Shown here piece by piece: positions 35,442-45,333 of a stretch of 57,389 bases of DNA. The stretch is from Verrucomicrobiota bacterium. GTDB taxonomy: Bacteria; Verrucomicrobiota; Lentisphaeria; JABSQK01; JAJFLO01. The stretch spans positions 1-57,389 of the forward strand of contig JAJFLQ010000058.1 in assembly GCA_021772615.1 (NCBI GenBank), given 5' to 3'. A program made the position numbers and the translations under genes. Position 1 is the first letter of the stretch. Every line of letters starts with the position of its first letter. The notes below the pieces were generated by a model. The model was given only the letters and a program-made list of their open reading frames with translations. It did no database searches and was not told where the DNA came from.

Positions 35442-35506
35442 CAGGCTTCAGCCTGAAGTGGTCCCGCACGAATCCTTGCGATCGACCAAAACCACGCTAA
35501 AGCGTG
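35442..35506. repeat. REP-like inverted repeat between tpsA and the exoprotein operon
   Basis: A palindrome CAGGC-TTCA-GCCTG (35442-35455) is followed 37 nt later by CACGCT-AA-AGCGTG (35493-35506). The second, read inverted, aligns with the first, so the whole is a large imperfect inverted repeat whose arms are themselves hairpins. A related element with the core CGCTTCAGCG / CGCTAAAGCG is at 54239-54320. It lies in the 201-bp gap after the tpsA stop and could stabilise or terminate the tps transcript. Confidence 0.6.
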
Positions 35507-35558
35507 TACTCCGAAATACTGGCGACCCACGATTGCCCGTGATTCATCAGCAGCCTAA

Positions 35559-38500
35559 TTACTCAGCTCTGCCGCCGCCTTTCCAGAGATAAGGTTCATC
35601 GATCTCAGAACGAACATTGGTATACTTATCGCCCAGAGGATGACCTGTTACCGAGAAATGTCCGAGATAGTCCGTAGGTATCATATCTGCGCGTACAGCA
35701 TCTTTAAGCGCCAGACGCGTGTGGACGAAAGGCAAAAGTTCCTGAAAAACAGCCGGACCGTGCGACACCTGTGTAGCCTCGCCGAAACTGCCGAACTCCA
35801 GCTGATAATTCAATAACTGCGGTTCCCGTCCTCCAATGAGACTACCGTCGAAAACAATAGCGCCCGGCGGCGTTCGCCGTGCACCGAGATACTGGACGGA
35901 CTGGTCGAGGTCCGCACCGGGAACATCACCATTAATCACCGACCAATACACGCCGGAAGGCAGCAGTCCGGTAATACTTTCGAGGAAAATTCCGTTGCCG
36001 GCCCTGATGTCCAGCGGGTTCGATAAAAGGCCTATCCGGCCGGCAGCCGTACTTAGCGTGACATCGCTGCCGGCTGCAATGTTTGTAGCACCCGAAAGGT
36101 TCCCTGAAACAAGGTCATCCTGCGCTGTCAATACGACCTGGTTTCCGGCAACCTGATCGGCAGCGATAGTCCCGACTGTGAGCGTTCCAGATCCGCTGTC
36201 GCGGCCTGCCTGGACAAAGACACTGCCGTCAGTGGTAATAATATTGGCTATGATCAAATCGTTTGCGTCCTCGATATTGATGTCGCCAGGCCCGGTTACT
36301 GTGGCTGTCACCACATCGCTGTCGATATCGAGGTCGGTTGCGTCGTTGGTACGCCCCCGGCCAATTCCACCGGCTGCGGTCAGCGTGATCCCGGATCCTG
36401 CGACATCGACATTGCCGTCAAGCGTATCCAGGATTGCGCCGCCGGCCAGCAGCGCAACGTCCCCTGCCCCGGCATCAATCGTGCCAACCCTCAGGTCGCC
36501 GACGCCATGCACAATCAGGTCGCCACCCGTAGCCGCAGACGAAACATTCACCTGTGTCGCTGCTGCCACTTCGAGAGGGGTTGCTGTGCCGACACTGTGG
36601 CTGCGAATATAAATGGTGTCGCCCGAAATGTCCGCCACGCCATCCACGCCACGTCCGTTGATAGCCCCATCGACATCGAGAACCACGTCATCGGATCCGG
36701 CAGCGACGGCAGCGACCGCGACATCACCCAGATGATCAATAGCAATGTCGCCATCCGCCTCAACCCTCAGGGAAACAGCGGCAGCGACATCCAGTGCCGC
36801 CACGTTTGGTATCGGAAGCACACCGTCGTGTGGTGCAGCGTCCGCTCCGCCGACTCCGCCGGAGGTGGCGCTAATGCGTACTGCCGCACCGAAAATATCC
36901 GCTGTTGCATCATCGCTGGCGCCACGGACGGCGCCATTACCGGCGTGAAGGGTCACGTTCCCCTGGGTTCCGCCATCGACGCGGCCGATATCGCGAATGC
37001 GCCCGGAGGTACTGGTCAATGCAATGGTGTTCCCTGCAGCGTCCGTGAGTGACTGCGCGAGTGTAGCCTCCAGATCACCCGCAGCACTGACGCTTATCGC
37101 ACCGTTAGCTGTGACCGCGCGTTCCAGCGTCACCGCGTCCGTCTCGACGATCGCGATTTCACCCGTCCCGGAGGTTTCGGCATCAAGTGTTGTTGCGGTT
37201 GTGCGAAGCGGACCGTTAGCCGCGCTGCCAAGACCCGATTGCGCCCGTAACGTGAGACGGTCGCCGGTGATCATGGAGCTGCCGGCTGTTGCGGCGTTGA
37301 GTGAACCGGAGAGAGCATCAAGGGTCACATCGCCGTCAGCCCCGGCATCGACGATCGCGACGTCAATATCACCCGACAACGCCTCGATGGCGATCGAGGA
37401 ACTATTATTCTTCGAGACGACGCGCTGTAGCGAGACCCCATCGCTTTCGCGAATCTGAATGCCGCCGTCGGTGGCCTCAGCTGCGAGCATGCCGACCGCC
37501 GTTTCCAGGGCATCCGTACCGCCGATCGCGCTGCCGGCGATGAGGCTGACGCCGGCGCCATCCGCGGTTTCCAGGTCAACGCCGCCCGTGTCACCGGCGT
37601 CCACCAGATCACCGCCGGTGCGCAATACAATCGCCGCCGGCCCTGCGCTTCCGCTGATCACGCGACTGACCGTTAAATCGCCTGCACTCGTCGCGGTGAC
37701 CGTTCCCGCGGAGGCATGGATCGTAGTGCCGTCGGCCATGGTCAGGACGCCCGCGTCGGCAGCGATATCGATGCCGTCGACCCCGGTCGCTGAGATGTCG
37801 CCGCCCAACGTGACATTGCCGACACCATGGACCCGCACAGCGGCCGCACTTACCGGTGCTGCCAGACTAAGGTCGCCGGATCGGGCAGTCAGGCTTGCGA
37901 CACCGTTCGTCCCCGCGATACCGCCCGCGACGTTGATGTGGCGGTCCGCCGTTATGTTAATATCTCCGGCAGACGCCGTCAGCTGGTTATTCAGCGTCAC
38001 GTCCGACGTCGCGCCGAGGGCGTTGATTGCAATTGTTCCGCCTTCGATGCCGGCGACGGTTACCGTTCCCCGATCGGCCGTCAATGCCACGTTTCCGCTC
38101 CCCGCCGACAGATTGGCCCCGACAAGCAGGCCGCCTGCCGCGTTGAATTCGATACCGCCGGCGCCGGGTGCAGTTACGGTTGCTGCTGAATTAATGGAAA
38201 TTTCACCGTCAGCCGTAGTAACACGAAGCGTACCGTCGACCCCGGTTGCGAGTCGCCCGGTAGCCGTCAGGGTGATTGCTCCGCCGGCCGTGAGGCGAAT
38301 ACCGTCGGTGGTGGTGTGTATGTCTGCATCCAGCAATGCGTCGGCTTCGGTAACTGTCACAGCACCGCCGGCAAGGATATCGAGGGAGTCGACAGCAGTA
38401 TTCACATCTACTGATCCGCTGGTATTGGCGCCGTTATCGTGAATCGACAGGTTCCGAGCTGCAACGAGTGTGCCGGCAATGCCGTCATCGCGGACGCTTC

Positions 38501-41500
38501 CGTCGTCGATGTCGATCGTGATATCGGCATCACCGGCGGCCCGAACGATACCGAGCGTGACGTCCCCGGTTCCTGTGGTTGTAATGCTGATATCGTTGCT
38601 GTTGTTGCTGCTTGTCGTGCGCACGTCCGTCACGGTCACAGGTCCGTTGCTCGTGAGCGAAAACGAGCCATTGGCGACATCGACATCGATCAGGTCGACA
38701 GCCGCTGCATTCCCGCTGAAGTCATTGAGGGTTATGACATTGCTCGCCGCCGTGCCGGTGCTTCGTGCGGCAACGGAAGCGGTATTGGTATCAAGGGCAA
38801 TGCTGCTGACGGCCTCCAGCGACAAATGGGCCGCCCGGGCGTCTTCTGCCGCGTCTGCAACAGATTCGCTAATGTCGCCGGCAAGCGCCCGCAGGTAGAT
38901 GGTCTGGCCGGGCGCATCAATATCGGTAATCTGTATTGCCGCGGCCTGAATCGTGACGTTGCCGGACGTCGATGTAATCGTTCCACCTACACCGATTCCG
39001 TCGTCCTGCTGGGTGAAGATTCCGGTGCCCGCAGCCAGGAGATCGGCGGTGATGAGGATGCCGCCATTGGCCGTAATGTCGACGCCGTCAGCGACGGTGT
39101 AGGATCCACCGGCTATCTGATCGTATCGCCCCGCGCCGAGGTCTATATCTGCCGAAACCAGCACGTCGGCCGGCGGATCAATGATGAGATCGCCGTCCAC
39201 GGTGACGATTCCGTTTCCAGTGACAACCAGATTGCCGAGGGTTTGCTTGTACACGACATTGCCACCATTCGTGCCCGCTTCGAAAGCGGTGACGTTACCG
39301 GTCGGCGTATTTGTAAGGAAAATATCCTGATTTGCCTGAAGCGTCGCCAGATCAATTGCAACAGCGTCTACATCAAGCGCGGCGCCGTCCGCGCCGATAT
39401 TTTCTGCCGCCGTTATCGTCAGTGCGCCAATGTTATTGATCAGCCCGGCTGGTCCGAGTGTGACCGCCCCATCAACGGTGAACATCAGGGCACCCCCGTG
39501 ACCGTCAATTGTTCCGTTGAGGACAAGATCGCCATTGAAGGTACCGGCATTGCCGTCCGCCGAGGCGACGATCATCGTTCCGATGCTATCGCTGTTGTTG
39601 TCGAATGCGATATCATTGAGTGTGATCGCACCCGACACATTGGGGCCGATGATGACAGAGCCGTCGGCGACAACCGTTTCCTGGAGCGTGACGAAGGCAG
39701 CGTTGTTGATCGTAAAATCACCGGCTTGTCCGGCACCGGCTCGAGGGGTAATAACCGCGCCTTTCTCAACAGTCACACCATTTCCGGCACCAGCACCCGG
39801 GCTTAACAATATGGAACCTGCATGAATCTCCGTGTCCATACCAATGGCGATCGCGGCAGCCGGCGCGGCGAACGACACGGTCTCGCCGGTGGTGCCGTGG
39901 ACCTTACCCTCGACGCTGATGCGCCCGCTGAGCGTCACCGAGCCGAAATCATCGGTTTCCTCGCCATCGGTCGTAATCACGACGCGATCTTCGACGACTA
40001 TGCCGCCGGCGCCGCCGGCAGTTGGCGTGACATTCAGCGAAATACTGCCGCCATTTGCATCAATCACATGATTCGCCGCAACACCGCCTGCGACGGTAAG
40101 GTTGCTGTTGGGATCGTTCACCGTCGCCGCAATATCGCCACCGTTGGTGGTCAAGGCATTGGCATCGCCGTCGAGATCCGTGACCGTCAATGCCCCGCCC
40201 GATGCTTCCTCCGTGATCGCCAGATTGCGGCCGGCGCCCGACAACGTCGCGTCGACCTCCCCTACGGAAGTCCTGATCGATTCGGCGGTACCGGATTTGA
40301 ACAGCAACTTGTCGGCGATGATCGTCAATACATTGTTCGCGCTGCCATCACTCACATCGCCACCCGGCGCCTCTAGTCGGACCACACCGGACGTCGCAAT
40401 ATCGGCGTTCCCGACTGTCGCCAGATCGCCCTCATCGGGAATGGTGATAGTGCCGGCCGCCGATGTCAACGCGATCCCGTCGCCGCCCTCAATATCCCAT
40501 GCGACGACGTTGATGCCGTTTGTGCTGCGAAGCCATAAGGTACCATCTTCGTTAAGCGACAGCGTGGCGGCATCGATCGTCAAACTATCACCAATAGAAT
40601 TGTCGATTGCGATATTAGCCCCTGCGTTAGCGGTCACTACGGTGAGATTCTGAACCGCTGTTTCGAGCGCGTCAAATACCGGGTCGCCGGGATTAAGGAG
40701 GACATTGCTATCTGCGGTGCCGATCCGATCCGGCGCGCTGGCCCGCAACGCGCCGGCGGTCACATTCATAGCGGCGCCGTTGTTATCCAGAATATTCCCC
40801 GCAATACCGTTATTCAGGTCGGACGTGAAATGGACCGTTCCGTCCGCGGTGATGTCTCCGAGAAGAATATTAGCACCGCTGCTGTCTGTCACGACTTCGA
40901 CGCCGGCGCCGGCGCCGCTCGCAGCCACGCCGCCTATCGTGGCGGTATTTGCGCTATGGATCCGAACAGCCACCTGGGTTCCGCTGGTATTGATTCCGGC
41001 CAGCTGATTGACGCCGCTAGAACGAACGCCGACCACGGAGACCGTCCCGCTGGTACTTGTGATCGCGACTCCGCCGTTGTGGGCGTCGATGACACCGCCG
41101 CCCTGCAGTATACTGCCTGTCGCCGTGATCGCGATATCCTCGCTACCACCGTCTATAGCGGATTCAACATTCATGGCCAGGTCGATGCCTGCGGCCTGAA
41201 TTCTGACCGCGCCGCCGGCGGCGACTTCGCCCGCCAGCGACACCTGGGACGAGGCGTCGAGCTCGATGTCGCCGGTTCCGGCAGACAGATTGCCGGCGGT
41301 AGCGACGACGCTGGCGAGGGTGGATTCGATATCAAGTCCGGTATTCCCATGGATATTGTCGGCAATTGTGACATTTTCGGTGGCCGCAGTGATGTTGACG
41401 GTATTTTCGGAAACGATTGCAGCGTTGACCGTTGCCGTTCGCCCCGCCTCAATAATGACGCTGCCGTTATGCGCGACGTTGTCGGTCGTGTCCGTCGTCC

Positions 41501-43385
41501 ACGGCCCGGCGACAGTGACATCGTTATCGGCCGTAACGCTGATCCCGTATGTGCCCGGGCCGCCACTGGTATCGATCTGCCGAATAGACACATCGAAGGC
41601 ATCAACCGTCAGATTTCCGTTGGGCGCGGAAATTCGAGCGGTTCCGAGGGTGCGCACGACATTGTCCGCGTCCGTGTTTCCGGCATTGAGGCTAATGTTG
41701 CCGTTTTGACTCAGAAGGACGGCATCCGTGACCTGAATATGGTTGAGCGCGTCGACGGCAATGCTTACATTCGATGTGATGTCGGCACCAATATCCGCAT
41801 CGCCGCGAACAGTGACAGTGACAGCCCCGGCGCGGGTATTCATTTCGGCGGTGTTATTGAAGTTGACACCGGAGGCCGTAAAGGCTCCGTTATTCGTCAG
41901 AATTGCGGCATTCACATCGACATCGCCGCTGCCGGAAAAATCAAGGTCGGCTTCTAATTCGACGCTGACAGCGAAGCCGAAAGCGGACGCATCAATGCCG
42001 CCGTTAATCTCGATGTCGCCGTGTGCCCTGAATATCAGGTTGACGTTGTTCACGCCGTTGATGGGCGCTATGGGCGCGTCGGCATTCTGTACGATGTTTC
42101 CTGTGCCGCCGGCGGCACTCGTCGTGTCGAGCGTGACGCTCACGCCAACCCCGCTTGTGGTGCCGTCGAGAAAGTCCACTATCGTGGTGTTGCGGATGGT
42201 GTTGGCGTTCGCGAGGAAGGCCTGATTCGGCCGTACCGGATCGAAGCCGGTCATCACCAGATCTTCGGCGGCGGCGGCATTGACAATGGTAATACTCGTC
42301 GGGTCGATCAGGAATGTCCCCGGCGCACCATCACGACTTGCTGCCGATACGGATCCCTCAATGCGAATATTTTCCAAACCCGAGACCTCGACAAAACCGC
42401 CGTCACCGCTGAGGCTGCCACCGTCTGCTGAAATCGCTGCGTTGGTTGCGAAGATTGCGGTGCCTGGCGAAAATACGGTCACCGTACCGCCCACGCCAAC
42501 CTTCCCGGCATCGGCTCCGGTTTCGCTACCGCTGTCGAGGACCACTGCCGTCTCGCCGTAAATCACGATTTCGCCTGCGTCGGCCACACTACCGTCGGCC
42601 CTGACGATGCCGAATTGACCGGCCCGCTCTCCCTGAATCCGGACCGTGCCCCCCGTGTCGCCGGAGGCATCGATCGTGCCGTTATTGACAGCGTCCCCCG
42701 CAGGGTCGCGGAGCTTGAACATCACTTTACCACCAGCGATTTGATCGATTACCACCCGGTTGCCGGAAGCGAGCGTCACGTTCGGAGCAATCAGCGATCC
42801 GTTATTGGTGACGTTGCGCGCCGCGAAAAGGATGGAATCCAGCGCGTCAATCACACCGTCATTGGTGATTATCCCCTCGGCATCACCGGCGAAACGATCG
42901 CGCCGATTCATGAAATCGTGATCATCCAGGTTTAGTGTTGTTGCGATCAGCGAGCCCACGTTCACCTGCGCATCCCGGCCGAAATAGATGCCATGCGGAT
43001 TAACAAGGTAAAAGATGCCATTTGCTTCGAGCGTACCCATAATCTGACTGGGATTCGCAGCTGTTACGCGACTCAGGAGCGCCGAGGTGCTGGTCGGCTG
43101 GCTCACAAAGACGCCGGAATCGACTCCTATATTAAAGGATTCCCAGTTGATAATCGCCCTATCGCTGGCCTGATTGATCTGCATCCTGGCGCCGTCGACG
43201 CTAACGGCTACCTGGCCATGGGTGATATCGGGAGCCGTCGGAAGCTGTGTGTATGCGCGGTACGGCACGGCGCAAAAAAGGACGGCAACCACCGCTACGG
43301 CAGGCTGCAGCCATGCCGTCCGTGCATGAACCGGCCGGCTCTGTCGTGAACCACCACGGCGTTTATGCTGTCGTAGTACTATCAT
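35559..43385 (-). CDS. two-partner secretion exoprotein (TpsA, filamentous haemagglutinin-like)
   Basis: This is a 2608-residue surface or released adhesin-type protein. After a long, basic N-terminus and a signal region (AVVAVLFCAVPYRAYTQ), the TPS domain shows INQASDRAIINWESFNIG, NPSQIMG and YLVNPHGIYFGRDAQVNVG (within about 65-165); the NPHGI type motif is the classical recognition signal for the TpsB partner. GGFVEVSG and FLIDPTSITI close this part. The remaining ~2100 residues are repetitive V/T/D/G/A strands, consistent with a long right-handed beta-helix. The C-terminal ~100 residues differ (ELLPFVHTRLALKDAVRAD). The ATG follows a strong G-rich ribosome binding site and lies 37 nt after the tpsB stop. 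Substrate or target is unknown. No toxin domain is recognised at the C-terminus and no immunity gene follows, so I favour an adhesin over a contact-dependent toxin. Confidence 0.88.
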   Translation of the reverse strand: MIVLRQHKRRGGSRQSRPVHARTAWLQPAVAVVAVLFCAVPYRAYTQLPTAPDITHGQVAVSVDGARMQINQASDRAIINWESFNIGVDSGVFVSQPTSTSALLSRVTAANPSQIMGTLEANGIFYLVNPHGIYFGRDAQVNVGSLIATTLNLDDHDFMNRRDRFAGDAEGIITNDGVIDALDSILFAARNVTNNGSLIAPNVTLASGNRVVIDQIAGGKVMFKLRDPAGDAVNNGTIDASGDTGGTVRIQGERAGQFGIVRADGSVADAGEIVIYGETAVVLDSGSETGADAGKVGVGGTVTVFSPGTAIFATNAAISADGGSLSGDGGFVEVSGLENIRIEGSVSAASRDGAPGTFLIDPTSITIVNAAAAEDLVMTGFDPVRPNQAFLANANTIRNTTIVDFLDGTTSGVGVSVTLDTTSAAGGTGNIVQNADAPIAPINGVNNVNLIFRAHGDIEINGGIDASAFGFAVSVELEADLDFSGSGDVDVNAAILTNNGAFTASGVNFNNTAEMNTRAGAVTVTVRGDADIGADITSNVSIAVDALNHIQVTDAVLLSQNGNISLNAGNTDADNVVRTLGTARISAPNGNLTVDAFDVSIRQIDTSGGPGTYGISVTADNDVTVAGPWTTDTTDNVAHNGSVIIEAGRTATVNAAIVSENTVNITAATENVTIADNIHGNTGLDIESTLASVVATAGNLSAGTGDIELDASSQVSLAGEVAAGGAVRIQAAGIDLAMNVESAIDGGSEDIAITATGSILQGGGVIDAHNGGVAITSTSGTVSVVGVRSSGVNQLAGINTSGTQVAVRIHSANTATIGGVAASGAGAGVEVVTDSSGANILLGDITADGTVHFTSDLNNGIAGNILDNNGAAMNVTAGALRASAPDRIGTADSNVLLNPGDPVFDALETAVQNLTVVTANAGANIAIDNSIGDSLTIDAATLSLNEDGTLWLRSTNGINVVAWDIEGGDGIALTSAAGTITIPDEGDLATVGNADIATSGVVRLEAPGGDVSDGSANNVLTIIADKLLFKSGTAESIRTSVGEVDATLSGAGRNLAITEEASGGALTVTDLDGDANALTTNGGDIAATVNDPNSNLTVAGGVAANHVIDANGGSISLNVTPTAGGAGGIVVEDRVVITTDGEETDDFGSVTLSGRISVEGKVHGTTGETVSFAAPAAAIAIGMDTEIHAGSILLSPGAGAGNGVTVEKGAVITPRAGAGQAGDFTINNAAFVTLQETVVADGSVIIGPNVSGAITLNDIAFDNNSDSIGTMIVASADGNAGTFNGDLVLNGTIDGHGGALMFTVDGAVTLGPAGLINNIGALTITAAENIGADGAALDVDAVAIDLATLQANQDIFLTNTPTGNVTAFEAGTNGGNVVYKQTLGNLVVTGNGIVTVDGDLIIDPPADVLVSADIDLGAGRYDQIAGGSYTVADGVDITANGGILITADLLAAGTGIFTQQDDGIGVGGTITSTSGNVTIQAAAIQITDIDAPGQTIYLRALAGDISESVADAAEDARAAHLSLEAVSSIALDTNTASVAARSTGTAASNVITLNDFSGNAAAVDLIDVDVANGSFSLTSNGPVTVTDVRTTSSNNSNDISITTTGTGDVTLGIVRAAGDADITIDIDDGSVRDDGIAGTLVAARNLSIHDNGANTSGSVDVNTAVDSLDILAGGAVTVTEADALLDADIHTTTDGIRLTAGGAITLTATGRLATGVDGTLRVTTADGEISINSAATVTAPGAGGIEFNAAGGLLVGANLSAGSGNVALTADRGTVTVAGIEGGTIAINALGATSDVTLNNQLTASAGDINITADRHINVAGGIAGTNGVASLTARSGDLSLAAPVSAAAVRVHGVGNVTLGGDISATGVDGIDIAADAGVLTMADGTTIHASAGTVTATSAGDLTVSRVISGSAGPAAIVLRTGGDLVDAGDTGGVDLETADGAGVSLIAGSAIGGTDALETAVGMLAAEATDGGIQIRESDGVSLQRVVSKNNSSSIAIEALSGDIDVAIVDAGADGDVTLDALSGSLNAATAGSSMITGDRLTLRAQSGLGSAANGPLRTTATTLDAETSGTGEIAIVETDAVTLERAVTANGAISVSAAGDLEATLAQSLTDAAGNTIALTSTSGRIRDIGRVDGGTQGNVTLHAGNGAVRGASDDATADIFGAAVRISATSGGVGGADAAPHDGVLPIPNVAALDVAAAVSLRVEADGDIAIDHLGDVAVAAVAAGSDDVVLDVDGAINGRGVDGVADISGDTIYIRSHSVGTATPLEVAAATQVNVSSAATGGDLIVHGVGDLRVGTIDAGAGDVALLAGGAILDTLDGNVDVAGSGITLTAAGGIGRGRTNDATDLDIDSDVVTATVTGPGDINIEDANDLIIANIITTDGSVFVQAGRDSGSGTLTVGTIAADQVAGNQVVLTAQDDLVSGNLSGATNIAAGSDVTLSTAAGRIGLLSNPLDIRAGNGIFLESITGLLPSGVYWSVINGDVPGADLDQSVQYLGARRTPPGAIVFDGSLIGGREPQLLNYQLEFGSFGEATQVSHGPAVFQELLPFVHTRLALKDAVRADMIPTDYLGHFSVTGHPLGDKYTNVRSEIDEPYLWKGGGRAE

Positions 43386-43422
43386 TTCGATCCCCCCTTT
43401 GGTAATCAGGATACATTGTGAT

Positions 43423-45333
43423 TCAATACCTTACGTTCAGCGACAGGTGGCCTCGACCGTCACTGGACGACGCGTCGGACTCTTTAAATGGGAAGCCATA
43501 GTCGAAACGCAAATGCGCGTATTTCGAAAAATTCAGGCGCATGCCGAGCCCTGCGCTGGACAAGGTGTCGCTGTCCCTCAGGCCGGGCGCCGGGTTATTG
43601 CGCTTGACAAAGCCCGCGTCGACAAACGACAGGAACTGCAGCCGGTGATGGCCCCAGAAATCCGGGTTTGACTCCAGGAAGACATCGTCGCGTTGCACCC
43701 CGGGAAGGAAATTTGTCAACAGCGGCGTACGCAGCTCCAGACTGGCGGTAAATCCGGAATCTCCCCCGGTGTCGAACATTTCGAACCCGCGAACCCGATC
43801 CGCCCCGCCGAGGGTTTGTTGCAGCGCCGGAATAAGGGTGTCCTGGGTGTACTGCCCGTCAATACGGGCGAACATCGTCCAACGCTCGGACTTCAATTGC
43901 TGTAATCGCGCAGCCTGGAAACGGTCAATAATCAAGTTGCCGTCGGCATTCGGTATCATCGCCTGGAATTTCTTGTCGCCTGAGCTGCCGAACTGATCTT
44001 CGAAATTGAACAGGACTGTGTTGGCGATGAAGTTTCTGCCGCCCCACCTGTCGTAGGTCTTGGCAGCGTATTCGAATTCGAGTCTCAGCATGCTTATATC
44101 GACGTCTCTGCCGGAAGCAATAATCGGTCCGACATTTACCGCTTCATCAAGCCCCTGGTACGTCCAGCCGATGCCGCCATGCAGGGTGGATGCCGTGCTT
44201 TCCGACAGCAGTCGGCGATACGTTGCACCGGCGAAGACCCCCTCGCCGCGAACGTCCATCGACGGGAGGACATCATTGATTTCCGACTCCGACCAGCCGA
44301 CGAACAACGTCATATCTCGTCCGGTCTTCAGCGGGCGATAATAGCCGAGCGTGAACGCGGTGACCTCGTCGATATCCGCTGGACTCGTCAACCATGAAAA
44401 TGAAAGGGTATCGTCGTGTTTGGTAAGGTTGAGATGTTGCAGGTCGGTTCGCAAACGCCACTGATCCGTTTGTTGCGTGCCGGTATTTGAAAGCGTCAAC
44501 CCGGCATGAATCGGCAGCCGGTCGTCGACCTCAAGCGTTACATCGACCCGTGTACTTCCGGATTCGGTCTGTCGTGGATCCAGTGTCATATCCGCCACGA
44601 CATCGGGCTTCACATTCAGCGCGTAGAGGCCGGACGAAAGGTCGCGGTAGTTGAAGGTGCGCCCCGTGTAGGCCTTGATGGTGTTACGAACCTGCTCGTC
44701 GGAGTACGACTCGGCGCCAACGATCTCGACTTCGCCGACTTCGCCGACGTGCACCTGGTACGCCAGGATACCGTCTCGCAACGTTGCCCGATGCGAGCTG
44801 ATCGAAGCAAAGATATAACCCATCGCCTGCAGCTCGCCCAGTATATAGGCCTCGATTGTTTCAATGTCGCGGTCGGAGATCGGGGCTTCGAGAATACTCT
44901 CCTCGTACTGGTCCCATTGCTCCAGAGAGTGCACGACGGCACGGTCACCGATAAAGGCGATCGCGGCAATATCATATTGCGAGGAGCCAGTGCGCCGTAA
45001 CAGGACGCGAGCCTGGTGCGCTTTTTCCTCGGCAATCCGGCTCTTTCTGGCGGCCTCTTCGGCCAGGTCCAAGGCCCGCTGTGCCGCTTCCTCCGCGAGT
45101 CGTTTCGCCTCCGCCGCCTGCTCCGCAGCGCGCTTTGCCTCCTCACGCGTGGTCCTCGCGTCTTCCAGTGCGCCTTGACGGTCGTAACCGGATCGCCAAT
45201 CAGAGCCGGATGATCGACTGCCCGCTGAATCCTTCTCTGCGACTATCGTCGGAACGAACCAGAGCTGCAGCCCCGCGAATAGAATAAGAACATGCCGAAC
45301 TGATTTTGCCGGCCAAGTACTGAAAGAAACCAT
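43423..45333 (-). CDS. outer-membrane two-partner secretion transporter (TpsB, FhaC/ShlB-like) with N-terminal helix
   Basis: This is the pore that exports TpsA. After the signal peptide (HVLILFAGLQLWFVPTIVAE), residues ~45-105 form an Ala/Glu/Arg-rich helix (TTREEAKRAAEQAAEAKR, then RLAEEAAQRALDLAEEAARK) of TolA type, unusual for this family. Two POTRA-like parts follow (SLEQWDQYEESILEAPISDR; YQVHVGEVGEVEIVGAESYS), then the 16-strand barrel with the family motif RVRGFEMFDTGG. The chain ends in LSLNVRY, a C-terminal aromatic beta-signal. I place the start at 45333 (MVSFSTWPAKS) rather than 45357, because a G-rich ribosome binding site precedes it and the signal peptide follows. A run of nine G lies in that binding site. 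The tpsA gene follows 37 nt downstream. Confidence 0.87.
   Translation of the reverse strand: MVSFSTWPAKSVRHVLILFAGLQLWFVPTIVAEKDSAGSRSSGSDWRSGYDRQGALEDARTTREEAKRAAEQAAEAKRLAEEAAQRALDLAEEAARKSRIAEEKAHQARVLLRRTGSSQYDIAAIAFIGDRAVVHSLEQWDQYEESILEAPISDRDIETIEAYILGELQAMGYIFASISSHRATLRDGILAYQVHVGEVGEVEIVGAESYSDEQVRNTIKAYTGRTFNYRDLSSGLYALNVKPDVVADMTLDPRQTESGSTRVDVTLEVDDRLPIHAGLTLSNTGTQQTDQWRLRTDLQHLNLTKHDDTLSFSWLTSPADIDEVTAFTLGYYRPLKTGRDMTLFVGWSESEINDVLPSMDVRGEGVFAGATYRRLLSESTASTLHGGIGWTYQGLDEAVNVGPIIASGRDVDISMLRLEFEYAAKTYDRWGGRNFIANTVLFNFEDQFGSSGDKKFQAMIPNADGNLIIDRFQAARLQQLKSERWTMFARIDGQYTQDTLIPALQQTLGGADRVRGFEMFDTGGDSGFTASLELRTPLLTNFLPGVQRDDVFLESNPDFWGHHRLQFLSFVDAGFVKRNNPAPGLRDSDTLSSAGLGMRLNFSKYAHLRFDYGFPFKESDASSSDGRGHLSLNVRY

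Noticed and set aside
38439..39806. 455-codon plus-strand frame, with others at 37459-38442 and 40830-41957, inside tpsA
   Set aside because: They are antisense to the repetitive Val/Thr/Asp/Gly/Ala codons of tpsA, which keep the opposite strand free of stops. They show no ribosome binding sites and no recognisable domains.
35559..43385. contact-dependent inhibition toxin (CdiA) reading of TpsA
   Set aside because: No VENN-type pretoxin motif, no C-terminal toxin domain and no small immunity gene follow; the next gene is a signal-peptide protein.
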